This document shows positions 56,149-64,000 of a stretch of DNA of 64,000 nt, piece by piece (within the stretch, counting starts at the first letter, position 1; each line of letters opens with the position of its first letter). This DNA comes from Lujinxingia litoralis (GTDB taxonomy: Bacteria; Myxococcota_A; Bradymonadia; Bradymonadales; Bradymonadaceae). The position numbers and the translations under genes were made by a program. The notes below the pieces were generated by a model. It saw nothing but the letters and a program-made list of their open reading frames with translations, was not told the origin of the DNA and did not search any database. The stretch spans positions 1,072,914 to 1,136,913 of the forward strand of contig NZ_QHKO01000001.1 in NCBI RefSeq assembly GCF_003260125.1, in the 5' to 3' direction.

Positions 56149-58215
56149 TCAGTTGGTGAACACGTCGAGCTTGTACTCACCATCGGAGCAGAAGCTCATA
56201 CCAAAGACACTCTGGCAGTAGGGCGCGACCTTCAGAACGTAGTCGCCGTCTTCTTCGATCGTGTAGGCAAAGGCCGAGAAGAAGGTCCCCGCGTCGGCCT
56301 GACCGATGTAGTAGTCGGCCTGAAGCAGCTCCACGCTGTCATCGGCGGCGTTGTACAGCGTCAGGATGGTGTCGGTCGTGGAGGGGTCGTCAGCTTCCGG
56401 GTCGGCCGGAGCCTCAGCACCACGCGAGGTGCGAGCCACCAGCACATCACCGGCCGTGAGCGTCATCGAGAAGAACTGCGAGGGCAGCGCCTCCGGGTTG
56501 ACTTCCTGGGCCACCTCGGTGTCCAGCAGACCGGACACCTGTGCCGGCAGGTGAAGGACTTTCGCTTCGGCCGCCGTCGCCATGTACTCGGTGAAGGAGA
56601 GGGTGTTCGGCGAGTCCGGAAGTGCCGCGTTCACGAAGGAGGCGTTGAGGGCGTAGGTGGTGGTAGCCGAGCCCCGGAAACCGAAGTCACGCACCAGCAC
56701 CGGCATCGTCACGGCTTCGTCGGCGTCGTTGTACAGGACGGCTTCCGACCCAAAGGCCGGCGAGAAGGTCCAGTAGGCGGCGCTGACAACAAGCGGGATG
56801 AAGTCGTCTTCGGCGACTTCGGTCTCCACGGCCAGGCTCACGATGGTCTTGGCGGGAACAACCACGTCGAACCAGGTCACGTTACCGACGTCGGCAAGCA
56901 CCTGCGTAGACGAGGTGGAGGCCTCAAGGGACACGGCGTTGCGGGCGGCCGCATCGACCGTCAGGGTATAGCCGAAGGTCTCGCCACCGACCGGCTCGGC
57001 GCCTTCGGTGAGGTTGCGCTCATCGGAGACGTAGAGCGTGAAGACCTGCGCCTCTTCCTCGTCCGCACCAACGCCGACGTACATCGCGCTGCGGCCTTCG
57101 ACGGGAAGCGAGCTTCCGGCCTGCTGCTCTTCACCGGCCGGACCGGAGACGGCCACGATCGCCGGGGCCAGCTCGTCGGCGCCTTCCACCACCACGCGGA
57201 AGTTCTCGCCGGGCTGCACCGTCAGCGTGTAGGCATGCACATCCACACCGATCAGACGCGCGTCCACGGTATCGGTGATCTCGGCACCGTCGGTAAGTTC
57301 CACCGGCGCTCCGGCACCTCCCTCATAGGTTTCCATGGTCAGCTGGAACTCGCCGCTAGCATCGTTCGCATAGCTGTCCACCACCACGTAGTAGGTGTTT
57401 CCGTTGGTGACTTCGGCATATACGCGCGAGTCGTAGACACCGCCCTGCAAGTCAATATCGTCGTTGAACGCGACGCGCGTTGCGGCGGCCACGTCCCAGA
57501 CGTGCAGCGAGGTGTCCACGCCGCTCAGCAGAGGCTCGCGCAGGGCCAGGGTCTCGGCGGCCAGGGTGCCATCGACGTCGGCGACCACTTCGAAGACCTG
57601 GATGGAGCCGTCGCTCATATCGCCATCGGTCACGCCCGGAAGCGTGGGCGCCTGAGGAGCGAGTTCCACCACCTCGGTGGAGATTTTGTAGGCACCGCTG
57701 AGACCGGCGCCGGTCACCGCGGCCACTTCGTGAGCGCCCTCTTCATAGATGAAGAATTCCCGACTCTGGGTGGTTTCATTGGGGACCAGGAAGCGACCGG
57801 AGCCATCGATCGCCGACAGCACTCGCACGTTGAAGTTGCCGGCGACGGCGAGATCGCCGTCGGTGCCTTCCACCGTCACTTTCAGGGCCGTGCCGGCTTC
57901 CAGGGTCAGCGCGAAGAAGTGCGCCTCGCTGTCATCTTCACCACCGACCAGCTGACCGCCGATGGTCTCGCCAGGCTCAATGCTCTCGGGCGTCTCCGGA
58001 TCGTTGTCCAGATTGCCAAACCAGGTGTCGACTTCGGCTTCAAAGGCGTGGGGCCCCGAGTCGACATCGCCGCTGTCGGTTTCGTCACCACCATCGGTCT
58101 CATCAACGTCCGCGCCCACATCGGGGGTATCCGCGGGTTCATCGCCCCCACCGCAGGCAACCACAGGGCCGGCGAGCATGCCGACAAGCAAGAGGGACAA
58201 CAACTTCTTAGACAT
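56149..58215 (-). CDS. Large secreted lipoprotein with repeated PPC-like domains
   Basis: 688 residues from the ATG at 58215 (AAGGAGA upstream). The lipobox VVACGGGDE is followed by an acidic Asp/Gly/Thr linker, as in other lipoproteins of this genome. The mature part has several beta-sandwich repeats like bacterial pre-peptidase (PPC) domains, each with a xxFFALTLEAGT- or SFFSMTLTAGD-type strand (AHFFALTLEAGTALKVTV, VHAYTLTVQPGENFRVVV, SQFFSMTLTAGDVLVART). No protease catalytic site was found, so it is a surface or adhesion-type protein, not an enzyme. Role unknown. Confidence 0.82.
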   Translation of the reverse strand: MSKKLLSLLLVGMLAGPVVACGGGDEPADTPDVGADVDETDGGDETDSGDVDSGPHAFEAEVDTWFGNLDNDPETPESIEPGETIGGQLVGGEDDSEAHFFALTLEAGTALKVTVEGTDGDLAVAGNFNVRVLSAIDGSGRFLVPNETTQSREFFIYEEGAHEVAAVTGAGLSGAYKISTEVVELAPQAPTLPGVTDGDMSDGSIQVFEVVADVDGTLAAETLALREPLLSGVDTSLHVWDVAAATRVAFNDDIDLQGGVYDSRVYAEVTNGNTYYVVVDSYANDASGEFQLTMETYEGGAGAPVELTDGAEITDTVDARLIGVDVHAYTLTVQPGENFRVVVEGADELAPAIVAVSGPAGEEQQAGSSLPVEGRSAMYVGVGADEEEAQVFTLYVSDERNLTEGAEPVGGETFGYTLTVDAAARNAVSLEASTSSTQVLADVGNVTWFDVVVPAKTIVSLAVETEVAEDDFIPLVVSAAYWTFSPAFGSEAVLYNDADEAVTMPVLVRDFGFRGSATTTYALNASFVNAALPDSPNTLSFTEYMATAAEAKVLHLPAQVSGLLDTEVAQEVNPEALPSQFFSMTLTAGDVLVARTSRGAEAPADPEADDPSTTDTILTLYNAADDSVELLQADYYIGQADAGTFFSAFAYTIEEDGDYVLKVAPYCQSVFGMSFCSDGEYKLDVFTN

Positions 58216-58593
58216 CGTGTTTCTCCTTACAGAAAGGACTACTAGAGCGTGGCCCCGGGGCGTCGCAGGCACCCGCCTGACGAGCCCTTGATTGATGCGC
58301 GGGCTGCCGGGGCGTTCTTAACCATAGGCAGGCTCTAGCACAGCGCGAAGTGCGATTCCAGCGCCGGCGTGTCACCCTTTGTAGGGAAGCTGTGGGCGTG
58401 CGCGGGGCCCCTCCCCGAGAAGGTCCGGGGGGCGGAATCCGCCCCCGCGCCGCGTTGTTGTCTGATCGGCGCGGTGGTATGTCTCTGAGCCCTACGGCGG
58501 GCAGATTCGCCGACGAGCGCTTGCCAAACTTCCATTGGAGGGGAGCTTTATCAGCCCCCTGTTTCGTTATCGACCCGACGCTTCGAGATCACC
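58216..58593. other. 378-bp divergent intergenic region
   Basis: Lies between the minus-strand lipoprotein gene and the nucleotidase gene, and must hold promoters for both. It contains a GC inverted repeat at 58427-58446 (GGGGGCGGA / TCCGCCCCC) without a T tract, and a GGAGGGGAG ribosome-like site at 58537 with no ATG behind it. No gene seen. Confidence 0.5.
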
Positions 58594-60090
58594 TTGGTTA
58601 ATCCCCCCGGTACCCGGCAGCCCCTGACGCTGCTTGAGAGCCTTCGCAACGGCCACGCCCCTTCGCTGGAGCCCGTCCATCAGGTCTTCTGCAACCGCGA
58701 CCTGAACCTGGCCGAGGTCGACGCGGTGGGCTTTGATATGGACTACACCCTGGCGCACTACCATCAGGCGGCCATCGAACGCCTGAGCGTGGAGAAAACG
58801 CTGGAGCGTCTGGTGCGCGAGCGGGGCTACCACCCGGACATTCTCGATCTCCAGGTGCCGACCGACTTTGCGATTCGCGGGCTGGTCATCGACACGGTGC
58901 GCGGCAACATCTTTAAGCTCGACAGCCACCGTTTCGTGGGGCGCGTCTATCACGGGTTTAAGGAGCTCAGCGGCGACGACATCGTGGAGTACCACACGCA
59001 GGCGATGAGCATGACGACCTCGCGCTACGCGCTGGTCGACACCCTCTTTGCGCTCCCCGAAGCCGCGCTTTACGCCACCCTGGTCGACTATTTTGAGCGT
59101 ACGCGCCCGGAGCACAGCCACGACTGGCGCCGGCTCTACGACGATATTCGCTACTGCATCGACCTGGCCCACCGCGATAACTCGATCAAAGACGAGATCG
59201 TGGCCCACCTGGAGCACTACCTCACCCGCAACCTGGATCTGGCGCTGACGCTGCAGCGATTGCGCAGCGCCGGCAAAAAGCTCTTTATCGTCACCAACAG
59301 CTACGCCAACTTCACCCAGCACATCATGAGCTACCTGCTCGACGATCTGCTGCCGCAGCTGCCTCGCTGGCAGGACTACTTCGACATCGTGATCACCGGC
59401 GCCTCCAAGCCCGGTTTCTTCACCGATCGCGCGCCCTTCTTACGCGTAGATAGCGAGGAGCAGGTCTACGGCGAGGAGTTTGGGAGCTTCGATTCCGACA
59501 CGATTTATCAGGGCGGGAACCTGATTGACTTCCACCGCATGACGGGGTTTCGCCCCGACCGGGTGCTCTACGTTGGCGATCATATCTACGGCGACATCGT
59601 ACGCAGCAAGAAGTCGACGGCCTGGCGCACGGCGATGGTTGTCCAGGAGATTGAGGGCGAGCTCTTGCGCACCGACGAGCTGCGCGAGGAACGCGCGCGC
59701 CTGGACGCCGTGGAGATGGAGCTTGTGCGCATCAACGAAGAGATCGCCTACGAGCTGGGGCTCTTCCGTCGACTCCAGGAGCTGGATGCTCCCGAGGACG
59801 ACGAAGAGGTGTTGGCCGCCTTCGACGAGGTCCGGCGCAATCAGGCCCGCCTGCGCGCCAAGCGCCAGCAGGTCCTTCAGGATCTCTGGAAACTCGAGCG
59901 TCAGATCGAAACCCAGTTCAACCGCTACTGGGGCCTGCTCTTTAAGATGGGCAATGAAAACACCATCCTTGGCGAGCAAATCGAGGTCTACGCCTGCATT
60001 TACACCAGCCGGGTAGAGAACCTGGTGCACTACTCCCCGATGCACTACTTCCGAGCCCCTCGTCAGCCCATGCCACACGAGCGATCATGA
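58594..60090 (+). CDS. HAD-IG family 5'-nucleotidase (IMP/GMP-type)
   Basis: 498 residues. HAD motif I GFDMDYTLAHY holds the catalytic Asp pair; LFIVTNSYANFTQHIMSYLL, KPGFF and VLYVGDHIYGDIVRSKK match motifs II-IV of the cytosolic purine 5'-nucleotidase (cN-II-like) family. The C-terminal third contains a coiled-coil-like insert (RARLDAVEMELVRINEEIAY). The only start in reach is the TTG at 58594 with a poor ribosome site; the strong GGAGGGGAG 50 bases upstream has no usable ATG/GTG/TTG in this frame, so the N-terminus is uncertain. The stop overlaps the htrA-type gene by 4 bp. Confidence 0.88.
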   Translation: MVNPPGTRQPLTLLESLRNGHAPSLEPVHQVFCNRDLNLAEVDAVGFDMDYTLAHYHQAAIERLSVEKTLERLVRERGYHPDILDLQVPTDFAIRGLVIDTVRGNIFKLDSHRFVGRVYHGFKELSGDDIVEYHTQAMSMTTSRYALVDTLFALPEAALYATLVDYFERTRPEHSHDWRRLYDDIRYCIDLAHRDNSIKDEIVAHLEHYLTRNLDLALTLQRLRSAGKKLFIVTNSYANFTQHIMSYLLDDLLPQLPRWQDYFDIVITGASKPGFFTDRAPFLRVDSEEQVYGEEFGSFDSDTIYQGGNLIDFHRMTGFRPDRVLYVGDHIYGDIVRSKKSTAWRTAMVVQEIEGELLRTDELREERARLDAVEMELVRINEEIAYELGLFRRLQELDAPEDDEEVLAAFDEVRRNQARLRAKRQQVLQDLWKLERQIETQFNRYWGLLFKMGNENTILGEQIEVYACIYTSRVENLVHYSPMHYFRAPRQPMPHERS

Positions 60091-61523
60091 AGACTCCGGC
60101 CCGCCATCGCCCTGCCCTCTTGACCCGCGGCCGCCTGGCGGCGATTTGCGGTGCGCTGGTGTGCGTGGTTGGCGCGCCGCTGGCTGCACAGCCGCCCACT
60201 GCGCCGCTGTGGACCGAAGGGGCCGGGGTCCGCCAGGCCGACCCCTCGCCCTTTGTGAGGCTGGTAGAGAGCGTGGGGCCCGCGGTGGTCAGCGTGGTGG
60301 TGGGCTACACGCCGGGCACCGGTCCCTCGCACCTGCGGGATCTGGGGCCGGGACCGGGGCTGGCGCAGGGCTCGGGCTTTGTGATCCATCAGGACGGCTA
60401 CGTGCTGACCAACTTCCACGTGATCGACAACGCCGCATCTATCCATGTGCGCTTTAGCGATCATCGCGAGCTCCCGGCTCGGGTGGTTGGGGTCGACCAG
60501 GGCACGGACCTGGCGCTGCTCAAACTGGAGCGCACCAACGGGCCGCTGCCGGTGGCGCCGCTGGGCGACAGCGATGCGCTTGAAGTCGGCGACTATGTGC
60601 TGGCCATCGGCAACCCCCTGGGGCTTCATCACTCGGTGAGCGCGGGCATCGTCAGCGCGCTGGGCCGGCGTAACCTGCCGGTGGAGGGGCGCAAACAACA
60701 GGGCGACTTTATCCAGACCGACGCTCCGATCAACCCGGGCAACTCCGGCGGGCCCCTGGTGAACATGACTGGCGAGGTCATCGGCATCAACACCGCCATC
60801 AATCGCGAGGGCCAGGGCATCAGCTTTGCGATCCCCATTAACATGGTCAAAACCCTGCTCCCCCAACTCCGGGAGCGCGGCTATGTGGAGCGCAGCTGGC
60901 TGGGAGTGCGTGTCCAGGCTCTGGAGCCCCTGCTGGCGTCGAGCTTTTCGCTGGAGAACTCCGAAGGGGCGCTGATCACCGAGGTGGTCGATCCCAGCCC
61001 GGCCTCGCGCGCCGCGCTGCAAGAGGGGGATGTGATCACCCGTTTCGCCAGCCATACCATTCGTAACGATGATGACCTCCCCTGGTACGTCTCGACCTTA
61101 GCGGCCGAGAGTCAGGTGGAGATCGAGGTCATTCGCCAGGGCCAACCCCTGACGCTGGAGGTGACCATGGAGGCCATCCCCAACCAGGACGCCCCTCGCC
61201 TGCCAGACACTCCGCTGGAACCCCTGGCGGACCCGACATCGCCGACCCGCTTCGGTGTGGAGGTCTCCGCGCTGACCACGCGCCTGGCCCGCCAGGTGCA
61301 GGCTCCCGACGACCAGGGAGTGTTGGTCACCGGGATGAGCGACGACTCCCCGGCGCGCCGCGGTGGGCTGCGGCACCGCGATGTCATCGTCGAGGTGGAC
61401 ACCACCCCCATCGACTCCGAGGAGTCTTTTCGCCAGGCGGTCGAGAGCCTGCACACGGGGGAGGTGGTGCGGCTGAAAGTGTTGCGCCGCGGCCGCGCCT
61501 TCTACCTGGCCTTTGAGCGGTGA
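60087..61523 (+). CDS. HtrA/DegP-type periplasmic serine protease with two PDZ domains
   Basis: 478 residues. A Sec signal (LAAICGALVCVVGAPLAAQP) precedes the trypsin-like domain with His in NFHVIDN, Asp in GTDLALLKLE and Ser in NPGNSGGPLV. PDZ1 (~270-360) begins SWLGVRVQALEP; PDZ2 (~385-475) includes DDQGVLVTGMSDDSPARRGG. It should degrade or refold damaged envelope proteins. It is coupled by a 4-bp overlap to the nucleotidase gene, an unusual pair. Confidence 0.94.
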   Translation: MKTPARHRPALLTRGRLAAICGALVCVVGAPLAAQPPTAPLWTEGAGVRQADPSPFVRLVESVGPAVVSVVVGYTPGTGPSHLRDLGPGPGLAQGSGFVIHQDGYVLTNFHVIDNAASIHVRFSDHRELPARVVGVDQGTDLALLKLERTNGPLPVAPLGDSDALEVGDYVLAIGNPLGLHHSVSAGIVSALGRRNLPVEGRKQQGDFIQTDAPINPGNSGGPLVNMTGEVIGINTAINREGQGISFAIPINMVKTLLPQLRERGYVERSWLGVRVQALEPLLASSFSLENSEGALITEVVDPSPASRAALQEGDVITRFASHTIRNDDDLPWYVSTLAAESQVEIEVIRQGQPLTLEVTMEAIPNQDAPRLPDTPLEPLADPTSPTRFGVEVSALTTRLARQVQAPDDQGVLVTGMSDDSPARRGGLRHRDVIVEVDTTPIDSEESFRQAVESLHTGEVVRLKVLRRGRAFYLAFER

Positions 61524-61613
61524 TCGTCCCGATCGCGGTGATTGACACCGCGGCGGCGCGCTCCCTAACATGCGCCGCCCTCGGTGCAGGCCCCCTCCCC
61601 CTGGAGTCCCTTT

Positions 61614-62621
61614 GTGCGTAAGTGGTCGACGTTATTAGGAAATCAGCGAAGCCGACAGGTGTTAACGCAGGCGCTCCGTGCCGGGCGTATGCACCATGCG
61701 TACCTCTTCACCGGTCCTACCGGCGTGGGTAAGCACACCACGGCACAGAGCTTTGCGGCCAGCCTCAACTGTTTGAAACGACACGAAGAGGAGTGGATCG
61801 ACGCCTGTGGGGAGTGCAGCGCCTGCAAACGCATCGCCACCGGCCAGCATCCCGACGTGCTGGAGATCGCGCCTTCGGGCAACTTCATCAAGATCGACCA
61901 GATTCGCGCCATCCAAAAGGCGGCGCTTTCGCCGCCTTTTGAAGCGCGTTTTCGCGCGGTGATTCTCGATCAGGCACACGCCATGACCGAAGAGGGCTCC
62001 AACGCCCTGCTCAAAACGCTGGAAGAGCCCAGCGCGCGCACCCTGATCTTTTTGATCACCGACCAGCCCAATCGTCTCCTGGACACGATCATCAGTCGTT
62101 GTCAGCGCCTGCGCTTCGGCGCGTTGAGCGAAGACGAAGTCGCCCGGGCCCTACCTGCGGTGCTCGAAGAGCCAGCAGAAGAGGCGCTGCTTCGGGTGGC
62201 CGCCGGCTACGGAGAGGGAAGCCTGGGGCGAGCCTGCGAGGTTCTGGAGTCGGGCATGCTGGAGCAGCGCGCCGAGCTCATCGCCGATGTGCTGGCGGTG
62301 CCCGCCGACCGCGCTCGCCAGTGGTTGGAGACCGGGGAGCGTTATGGCAAAGGAAACTCCGAGCTCCAGGCACAGCTCGATGTGCTGATCGTGTATTTTC
62401 GAGACCTGATGCTGGCCTCTCGCGCCGAACGCTCCCGCGTGATCAACAGCGACCTGGACGATCTTATCGACCAGGGCGTGGCGCGCTTTGCGCTGCCCGA
62501 CATCCTGCGCATTCTCGACGCGCTGATGCTCTCGCGTGAACGCCTGCGGCGTCACGTCAATCCCCAGCTGCTCGTTGAGGGCGTGCTCGACCAGATTCGC
62601 CAGCCCTCGCAGACGCTATAA
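61614..62621 (+). CDS. holB: DNA polymerase III subunit delta prime
   Basis: Clamp-loader subunit of the replisome. 335 residues; the GTG at 61614 with GGAG seven bases upstream is preferred to the frame's first GTG at 61584. P-loop GPTGVGKHTTAQSF, zinc-site CGECSACKRI, ILDQAHAMTEEGSNALLKTL, and the SRC motif in IISRCQRLRF are all typical. The usual holB-yaaT gene order is kept, with the PSP1 gene 52 bp downstream. Confidence 0.93.
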   Translation: MRKWSTLLGNQRSRQVLTQALRAGRMHHAYLFTGPTGVGKHTTAQSFAASLNCLKRHEEEWIDACGECSACKRIATGQHPDVLEIAPSGNFIKIDQIRAIQKAALSPPFEARFRAVILDQAHAMTEEGSNALLKTLEEPSARTLIFLITDQPNRLLDTIISRCQRLRFGALSEDEVARALPAVLEEPAEEALLRVAAGYGEGSLGRACEVLESGMLEQRAELIADVLAVPADRARQWLETGERYGKGNSELQAQLDVLIVYFRDLMLASRAERSRVINSDLDDLIDQGVARFALPDILRILDALMLSRERLRRHVNPQLLVEGVLDQIRQPSQTL

Positions 62622-62673
62622 ATCGGCCGCGCCGCACTCCGGCTGCGCCCCCCGCTCAGATCGACAACCTTTT

Positions 62674-64000
62674 ATGACCACAACGCTCTTCAAGCCTTCC
62701 AGGAAGCAGGCGCGCCCCTTCGGCGGCAAAAAGAAGCTCTACAACGTGGTGTCGGTGCGCTTTCGCATCAGCCAGACGCGCCACAACGCCGACGCCCGCG
62801 AGCTCCAACTCAAAGAAGGTGACCACGTCATCGTCGACACCGAACGCGGCCCGGCGCTGGCTCGGGTCTGTGGCCTGGTGTCCCGCCAGGTTCTGCCCAC
62901 CGACAGCCTGCCCCGGGTCTTGCGCAAGGCCACCGACACCGACATCGCCCAGGCCGACAAGCACGCCGACTTCGAAGAGCAGGCCTACCGCTTCGCGATC
63001 ACCCGCATTCGCGCGCGCAAGTTGCAGATGAAACTCATCCGCGCGCAGTACATGCACGACGGCTCCAAGCTGGTCTTTTACTTCAGCGCCGACGGCCGCA
63101 TCGACTTTCGCGACCTGGTCAAGGACCTGGCCCATAAGTTCCGCACCCGCATTGAAATGCACCAGATCGGGGTGCGCGACGGCGCGCGTATGCTCGGCGG
63201 CATTGGCCCCTGCGGCCGCGAGCTCTGCTGCAGCACCTTTCTGGAGAACTTCGAGCCGGTCTCCATCCGCATGGCCAAGGACCAGGGGCTAACGCTCAAC
63301 CCCAAGAAAGTCTCGGGTATGTGCGGGCGGCTGATGTGCTGCCTGGTCTACGAGCAGCAACTCTACCGGCGTATGCGCACCAAACTGCCCCGCGCCGGCA
63401 AAATGGTGCGCACCGAGCTCGGCGAGGCCAAAATCCTGGAGGTTGACGTCATCAACCGCCGGGTGATGGTGAGCTACCCCGACAACAACCGCAAAATGCT
63501 GCCGGTGAGCGAGATCGAGCTCATCGATCCCAACGTCGTCGACCGTGGAGTCGACAGCGACGCCTCTGGCGAGGGCCGGGGCTCGCGCCGACGCTCCGGC
63601 TCCCGGGGACGCGGGCGCTCGAAGTCCTCGCGCTCCCGACGCTCGCGCAGCTCGGCCGACGACTCTCAGTCGTCGCGCGCTCCCAACAAGAAGCGCCGCG
63701 GCACCTCGCGCACCGAGCAAGCCCCCGGCGACGCGAGCTCCGCCGGCGAAGGCACCGCCACGCCAGCGGAGGAGTCCCGCAAAGAGTCGGGCCGCTCCCG
63801 CAAGCGTCGCTCCAGCCGCCGGCGCTCCGGCCGCTCCCGGGGCAAGGGCCGCCAGGGCTCACGCTCCGAGAAACGCTCCGAGAAACCCGCCGAAAACACC
63901 GCCGGCGGCAAAAAAGACGCCGGCGACGCCGCCCCCCGCGGCGCCAGGCCCGACGCCACCAAACCCGACGGCGCCAAACACGAGGGCAACGCCAAACGCT
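62674..64000 (+). CDS. PSP1/RicT (YaaT)-type protein with long Arg/Ser-rich tail, cut by right edge
   Basis: Open from the ATG at 62674 to the window end: 442 codons, no stop. Residues ~20-270 are the PSP1 domain (KKKLYNVVSVRFRISQT, GPALARVCGLV), with the Cys sets GPCGRELCC and SGMCGRLMCC. In Bacillus RicT these bind Fe-S clusters within the RicAFT RNA-processing complex. From ~residue 288 the protein becomes Arg/Ser/Gly/Lys-rich (GSRRRSGSRGRGRSKSSRSR, then KKRRGTSRTEQ), at least 150 residues of disorder that RicT proteins usually lack. holB lies directly upstream. The 3' end lies beyond the window. Confidence 0.9.
   Translation, partial: MTTTLFKPSRKQARPFGGKKKLYNVVSVRFRISQTRHNADARELQLKEGDHVIVDTERGPALARVCGLVSRQVLPTDSLPRVLRKATDTDIAQADKHADFEEQAYRFAITRIRARKLQMKLIRAQYMHDGSKLVFYFSADGRIDFRDLVKDLAHKFRTRIEMHQIGVRDGARMLGGIGPCGRELCCSTFLENFEPVSIRMAKDQGLTLNPKKVSGMCGRLMCCLVYEQQLYRRMRTKLPRAGKMVRTELGEAKILEVDVINRRVMVSYPDNNRKMLPVSEIELIDPNVVDRGVDSDASGEGRGSRRRSGSRGRGRSKSSRSRRSRSSADDSQSSRAPNKKRRGTSRTEQAPGDASSAGEGTATPAEESRKESGRSRKRRSSRRRSGRSRGKGRQGSRSEKRSEKPAENTAGGKKDAGDAAPRGARPDATKPDGAKHEGNAKR

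Noticed and set aside
56149..58215. 748-codon plus-strand frame opposite the PPC-type lipoprotein
   Set aside because: Gly/Arg/His/Val-rich shadow; the minus strand has ribosome site, lipobox and repeats.

Overview
The window is high-GC, gene-dense chromosome, with roughly 90 percent or more coding. It resembles the Myxococcota/Bradymonadia (former Deltaproteobacteria) more than any other group. That placement is inference from gene style: many lipoproteins with acidic Asp/Gly linkers, MYXO-CTERM-like tails (Gly-Cys, hydrophobic helix, Arg cluster), a Ser/Thr kinase fused to an ATPase and TPRs, hybrid histidine kinases and HEAT/TPR-rich regulators. I saw no rRNA, CRISPR array, prophage, transposase or integrase. 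The only tRNA found is tRNA-Arg(CCT). Layout: (1) 0-5.4 kb: J-domain/TPR protein (cut by the left edge), DnaK-type Hsp70 and a large acidic repeat protein, a chaperone-type operon. (2) 5.5-9.4 kb, minus strand: lipoprotein, HEAT-like protein and degenerate HD-GYP protein; the last two share an N-terminal module. (3) 9.5-15.5 kb: flippase-like membrane protein, hybrid histidine kinase with two receivers, beta-propeller lipoprotein. (4) 15.9-17.9 kb, minus strand: outer-membrane-type protein and a Tat-exported LigB/DODA dioxygenase. (5) 18.2-23.5 kb: zinc-ribbon ParA, sensor-like membrane protein, NamZ (DUF1343), NadD and a DUF2520 protein, the last four overlapping head to tail. (6) 23.5-33.8 kb: ClpA/ClpC-like unfoldase, RidA, MepA-HEAT lipoprotein, small lipoprotein, and a 1334-residue kinase/pseudo-cyclase/ATPase/TPR protein. 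(7) 33.8-39.0 kb, minus strand: housekeeping operon read as iscS-type desulfurase, mnmA, rnc, tatA, yicC, gmk, ending in a strong bidirectional terminator. (8) 39.2-44.8 kb: SRPBCC protein, HAD phosphatase, response regulator, then an overlapping trio (HmuY-like lipoprotein, HExxH protease with sorting tail, membrane PD-(D/E)XK protein) and tRNA-Arg. (9) 45-52.8 kb: accessory-looking stretch with lipoproteins, a fused pair of sorting-tail paralogues, gene remnants, tandem crcB, and small membrane proteins with SHOCT or winged-helix tails. (10) 52.9-58.2 kb: UPF0173 hydrolase, GNAT, maiA-type GST and FAH hydrolase (tyrosine or related aromatic catabolism), large PPC-type lipoprotein. (11) 58.6-64.0 kb: HAD-IG nucleotidase, HtrA protease, DNA polymerase III delta prime, and a PSP1/RicT protein with a long Arg/Ser tail that runs off the right edge. 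The housekeeping blocks are conventional. The unusual material is in regions 1, 2, 5, 6, 8 and 9. No single locus can be declared a new system from sequence alone; the strongest candidates are the HmuY-like/protease trio, the zinc-ribbon ParA/sensor pair, the HD-GYP pseudoenzyme operon and the kinase/pseudo-cyclase fusion.
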